7,919 bases of DNA from an uncultured Rothia sp. (GTDB lineage Bacteria > Actinomycetota > Actinomycetes > Actinomycetales > Micrococcaceae), in contig NZ_CALJRY010000224.1 in the NCBI RefSeq assembly GCF_937976295.1, forward strand, positions 1 to 7,919, read 5' to 3'. The notes under the pieces were generated by a model, which was not told the origin of the DNA, did not search any database, and saw only the letters and a program-made list of their open reading frames with translations. Of the stretch, positions 5,396 through 7,919 are shown piece after piece. The translations under genes and the position numbers were made by a program. How positions within the stretch are numbered: position 1 is the first letter of the stretch; each line of letters begins with the position of its first letter.

Positions 5396-6373
5396 ATGGC
5401 AAGTGAAAACTGGATAACTGACGACTTCTACAAGGCACTGGGCGTTAGCGAAGACGCAAGCGAAAGCGACATCAAAAAGGCGTACCGCAAGCTCTCCCGC
5501 AAGTACCACCCGGACCTGAACCCCGGCGACGCCGCAGCAGAGAAGAAGTTCAAGGAAATCTCGGAAGCATACGACGTGCTCTCCGATAAGAAGCAGCGCG
5601 AAGAGTACGACCAGATCCGCCGCTACGGCGCATCGGGCATGGGCGGCTTCGGCGGTGGCAGCTACACCGGCTACCCCGGCGCGGACGCATTCGGCGGCTT
5701 CAGCAACGGCGGCGCAGGCATCAACATTGACGACCTGCTCGGCGGCCTCTTCGGCGGCAGTGCCGGCGGCTCCCGACGTTCCGCAGGCTTCACCAGCGCC
5801 GACTTCGGCGGCATGGGAGGCGGCGGCTTCGGCGGCGCACAGCACGCAGCCCCCGAAGAGAGCACCACCAGCACCCGCATCAGCCTCGCCCAGGCATACA
5901 CCGGCGCGACCGTGACCGTGTTCCTGCCGGACGGCTCCCACACCGAGGCACGCATCCCCGCAGGCATTAAGGACGGTCAGAAGGTCCGCCTGCGCGGCAA
6001 GGGCCTGCGCGGCGGCGACCTGAAGGTCACCGTGCGCGTCTCCGATGACTCCGTGTACTCGCGTGAGGGCAACAACCTGGTTATGCGCGCACCCGTCACC
6101 CTCGCCGAGGCCGTCGACGGTGCAGTGATTGAGGTGCCCCTGCCCGACGCATCCACCGTGAAGCTGCGCCTGGCACCCGGCCAGGTCGGCCGTCGCCTGC
6201 GCGCTAAGGGCCGCGGCTTCAAGGCTAAGGGTGGCGACGGCGACCTGCTCGTCATCCCCGAAATCGTACTGCCCACCGAGCTGAGCGCAGAGGCGCAGGA
6301 AGCATTCGATCAGTTCGTCAAGCTGGCACCGCAGGAAAACCCGCGTAAGGATCTGTTGAAGAAGGTGAAGTAA
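5396..6373 (+). CDS. dnaJ: Class II J-domain co-chaperone (DnaJ/CbpA type, no zinc finger)
   Basis: Delivers unfolded clients to DnaK and stimulates its ATPase; cytosolic. 325 aa, started at an ATG 9 nt after GAGGAG. The J domain spans residues 10-72 with the HPD motif at 38-40 (RKYHPDLNPGD). A Gly/Phe-rich region spans 78-148. The two C-terminal beta-barrel domains run from about 158 to 310, with LRGKGLRGGDLKV (199-211) and AKGRGFKAKGGDGDLLV (270-286). The protein has no cysteine, so the four CxxCxGxG zinc repeats of canonical DnaJ are absent. This makes it a class II protein closer to CbpA in layout. Its place beside hspR is the usual one for the dnaJ of this cluster, so the symbol is kept; cbpA would be an alternative. 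It has its own HAIR-linked promoter and lies 3 nt upstream of hspR. Confidence 0.95.
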   Translation: MASENWITDDFYKALGVSEDASESDIKKAYRKLSRKYHPDLNPGDAAAEKKFKEISEAYDVLSDKKQREEYDQIRRYGASGMGGFGGGSYTGYPGADAFGGFSNGGAGINIDDLLGGLFGGSAGGSRRSAGFTSADFGGMGGGGFGGAQHAAPEESTTSTRISLAQAYTGATVTVFLPDGSHTEARIPAGIKDGQKVRLRGKGLRGGDLKVTVRVSDDSVYSREGNNLVMRAPVTLAEAVDGAVIEVPLPDASTVKLRLAPGQVGRRLRAKGRGFKAKGGDGDLLVIPEIVLPTELSAEAQEAFDQFVKLAPQENPRKDLLKKVK

Positions 6374-6376
6374 ACC

Positions 6377-6883
6377 ATGGCATCTCGAGAATCATCATCT
6401 AAGTCCCGTCGTAGCGAGCCGCTGCACAGCGTGGACCGCCCGGTTTTCGTGATTTCTGTGGCGGCTGAGCTGGCGGGCATGCACCCGCAGACCCTGCGCC
6501 AGTACGACCGTATCGGCCTGGTTCAGCCTTCGCGTGCGCCGGGTAAGGCGCGCCGCTATTCGCAGCGTGACGTGAACCGTCTGCAGCAGATTCAGCAGCT
6601 CTCGCAGGAGGGCGTCTCCCTGGAGGGTATTCGCCGCATTATTGAGCTGCAGTCCCTCGTGGAGCAGCATCAGGAGCAGATTGCGGCGCTGCAGCGTCAG
6701 CTTGAGGATGCGCAGATGAAGCTGGGAATGTCGGAGCGCGTGTTCGCAGCCGGCACCAGTGGCGATGTGGTGCATATTGCCCGCGGTACCCGCCCGGCGG
6801 CGCGTCAGCGTTCTTCGGCGGTGGTTCTGTACCGTCAGCGTCACCAGCCGGCTGCGGCAGATGATACGAAACCGTCGCGTTAA
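6377..6883 (+). CDS. hspR: Heat-shock repressor HspR (MerR family)
   Basis: Transcriptional repressor that binds HAIR sites (CTTGAGT-N7-ACTCAAG). In Streptomyces it acts with DnaK as co-repressor. The 168-aa protein begins with a basic, Ser-rich leader (1-20). The MerR helix-turn-helix and wing span 23-70 (VFVISVAAELAGMHPQTLRQYDRIGLVQPSR, then GKARRYSQRDVNRL). A dimerising coiled coil follows at about 78-118 (GIRRIIELQSLVEQHQEQIAALQRQLEDAQ), then an Arg/Ala-rich tail from about 125. The tail makes it longer than HspR proteins I recall (about 125-150 aa). It starts 3 nt after dnaJ behind AAGGTG (6362-6367), so the two are co-transcribed. Its likely targets are visible at 2501-2521, 2553-2573 and 5280-5300, including its own promoter. 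Confidence 0.96.
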   Translation: MASRESSSKSRRSEPLHSVDRPVFVISVAAELAGMHPQTLRQYDRIGLVQPSRAPGKARRYSQRDVNRLQQIQQLSQEGVSLEGIRRIIELQSLVEQHQEQIAALQRQLEDAQMKLGMSERVFAAGTSGDVVHIARGTRPAARQRSSAVVLYRQRHQPAAADDTKPSR

Positions 6884-6919
6884 GCCGACTAAACCCGCTA
6901 CACTGGGATAAACGGCTTA
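6881..6919 (+). other. Imperfect stem-loop starting at the hspR stop codon
   Basis: TAAGCCG (6881-6887) pairs with CGGCTTA (6913-6919), and an inner CCC/GGG pairing (6894-6896 with 6905-6907) closes an 8-nt loop across an internal loop. No U run follows, so it is not a standard terminator. It could protect the 3' end or be a chance pairing. Confidence 0.3.
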
Positions 6920-7224
6920 GCTTATCAGCTTATTTATGCTGGTCAGCTGCTTATATAGGCTTGTGCGTCCTAGTGTCATACGCCGCGAGGGAGGGTAGAC
7001 CCCCGCCCCGCATGCACTTGGACCCACACACAAGAAGGTGAGGCTCCCCCGAATGACCGGGGAGCCTCACCTGCTTTTGTGGCTAGTCCTTGGTCTTAGG
7101 AACGAGCACTCTGATGAGCACAGGGTAGAGTAATAAGCGAATAGCGCATAGGTGGCCTAAAGTTCAGATGCCATATCCAAGCTAAACTAACGCTAGAAAC
7201 TGCCTGCAAGAAAGAGGAACAAGC
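6884..7224. other. Intergenic region between hspR and the PycTM-like gene
   Basis: Contains the stem-loop at 6881-6919, an AT-rich stretch with short CAGCT/TTAT repeats (about 6920-6960), and the strong terminator at 7036-7078. Between 7081 and 7224 no promoter could be picked with confidence for the next gene; TAAACT (7183-7188) is a possible -10 without a good -35. No RNA gene was recognised. Confidence 0.5.
7036..7078 (+). terminator. Rho-independent terminator of dnaJ-hspR (repeat copy 1)
   Basis: Arms 7036-7049 and 7059-7072 form a perfect 14-bp stem with a 9-nt loop, followed by GCTTTT. It lies about 150 nt after the hspR stop. The left arm and loop recur almost exactly at 7893-7919, differing by one C, so this is a dispersed terminator type. 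Confidence 0.85.
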
Positions 7225-7800
7225 ATGTCCTACGAGGACCAGAAATCTTACGGAAATCCCCCTGGTAAAGAGGAATCACTGGGGCTGAACCGGGAAGAAC
7301 GTTGGCAACTTATCCAGTATTTTAATGATTTGATTAAACACGGTGATTCAAAAATTCAGATGTTGTTGACTGTTCAAGGTGTTATTGTTGCCGCATATGG
7401 AGGTTTTGTTTCAACGTTCCTCAGCAAACCGAATATTTGGAATCCTATAACTATATTTTTAAGCGCATTATTTGCTGTATCCGTCGTTGTATCTTTGCTG
7501 GTCGGCATAGTTGCCCTGCAACCGTACGTCAAGGAGCACAATGGAGAATCCGCTACGCGTGAAGGACAGGGAAAAGAGAATATCTACTACTACGGGTCAT
7601 ATTCAGACAGTAGGATTCTAGATGGGCTGAACTGCGCTACTGCAGAGGAAAAAATGAATTATCTGGGAGCACAGATTTCAGTCTTAGGCGGTATCGCAAC
7701 TAGAAAATTTAGAAAAGTATTTTTTCTTGAGTGGCTCGTGTTCTCTAACGTTATTATTCTCATTGCGTCCTTTATCTTTTTCGCTTCTGCTGGGCAGTGA
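7225..7800 (+). CDS. PycTM-like (DUF5706) three-helix membrane protein
   Basis: 191 aa, ATG 6 nt after GAGGA (7214-7218). Resembles the membrane effectors of Pycsar anti-phage systems (PycTM, DUF5706). In those systems a cyclic UMP or CMP made by a PycC cyclase activates an effector that damages the inner membrane. Features seen: an N-terminal amphipathic helix ending in DSK (41-43) and LLTVQG (47-52); membrane segments at about 46-66 and 74-98; a conserved-looking proline (P100); a cytoplasmic loop with YYYGSYSD (121-128); a helix with QISVLGGIATRKFRK (150-164); and a third membrane segment at 166-188. The order helix, two TM, loop with an aromatic-Gly motif, QI...K helix, TM fits that family as I recall it. 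No cyclase lies in the window and terminators flank the gene, so it appears monocistronic. It is AT-rich (18 G/C in bases 7321-7380), unlike hspR, which suggests transfer. The family call is by pattern only and the defence role is inferred. Confidence 0.7.
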   Translation: MSYEDQKSYGNPPGKEESLGLNREERWQLIQYFNDLIKHGDSKIQMLLTVQGVIVAAYGGFVSTFLSKPNIWNPITIFLSALFAVSVVVSLLVGIVALQPYVKEHNGESATREGQGKENIYYYGSYSDSRILDGLNCATAEEKMNYLGAQISVLGGIATRKFRKVFFLEWLVFSNVIILIASFIFFASAGQ

Positions 7801-7892
7801 AGCTAAGAGGCGTAAGTGAGAACTAAACAGAGTTTACGGTGGATAGACTTGTCGAAACGTTTATCAATCATCCTATCTAGACATATATAAGC

Positions 7893-7919
7893 AGGTGAGG
7901 CTCCCCGAATGACCGGGGA
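7893..7919 (+). terminator. Terminator after the PycTM-like gene (repeat copy 2, cut by window end)
   Basis: The left arm (7893-7906), loop GAATGACC (7907-7914) and the first five bases of the right arm (7915-7919) are present before the window ends. It matches 7036-7063 except for one missing C. By analogy the missing part should complete a 14-bp stem and a T run. It lies about 93 nt after the stop at 7800. Confidence 0.7.

Noticed and set aside
5671..6276. Minus-strand frames opposite dnaJ
   Set aside because: Shadows of the Gly/Ala-rich J-protein coding sequence, giving Pro/Arg/Ala-rich translations with no domain.
6936..6998. 20-codon frame after hspR
   Set aside because: No ribosome site and no recognisable peptide; such short frames are expected by chance.

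Overview
The window looks like chromosomal DNA of a high-GC Gram-positive bacterium. The evidence is a dnaK-grpE-dnaJ-hspR heat-shock cluster, HspR-type HAIR operators, an actinobacterial-type DnaK of 610 residues, and GC-rich codon use in the core genes. Protein style and moderate GC suggest Micrococcaceae, with Rothia as the best guess. That assignment is recognition from memory and was not tested by any search.

Layout. Positions 1-2000 hold a leftward gene (121-1968) for a membrane-anchored pentapeptide-repeat protein, followed on its own strand by a clear rho-independent terminator (23-67). Positions 1969-2697 are a long divergent intergenic region. It contains a cluster of CCTCT/AGAGG dyads, a tandem A-tract/T-tract element, a C-rich stretch whose minus strand fits the G-quadruplex rule, and then the dnaK control region: two HAIR operators bracketing a TTGACA-N17-CATACT promoter. 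dnaK (2698-4530) and grpE (4533-5111) follow as a tight pair and end at a terminator (5148-5192). A second control region (5280-5309) with a degenerate HAIR over a TTGAGT-N17-TATATA promoter drives dnaJ (5396-6373) and hspR (6377-6883). After another terminator (7036-7078) comes a solitary AT-rich gene (7225-7800). It encodes a small three-helix membrane protein resembling the PycTM/DUF5706 effectors of Pycsar anti-phage systems. It is followed by a second near-identical copy of the 7036 terminator, cut by the window edge.

How the genes work together. DnaK, GrpE and the J-protein form the Hsp70 cycle: the J-protein delivers substrate and stimulates ATP hydrolysis, and GrpE exchanges nucleotide. 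HspR is the MerR-family repressor of HAIR sites, and in studied actinobacteria it uses DnaK as co-repressor, giving a feedback loop. Here the cluster appears to be two transcription units, each with its own HAIR, rather than one four-gene operon. The J-protein has no cysteines, so it is a class II (CbpA-like) type.

The two flanking membrane-protein genes are much more AT-rich than the core, at least in part, and look like accessory genes set beside a conserved chaperone locus. The most interesting leads are the orphan PycTM-like gene between duplicated terminators, the split HspR regulon architecture, and the unexplained dyad and A-tract structure upstream of dnaK.
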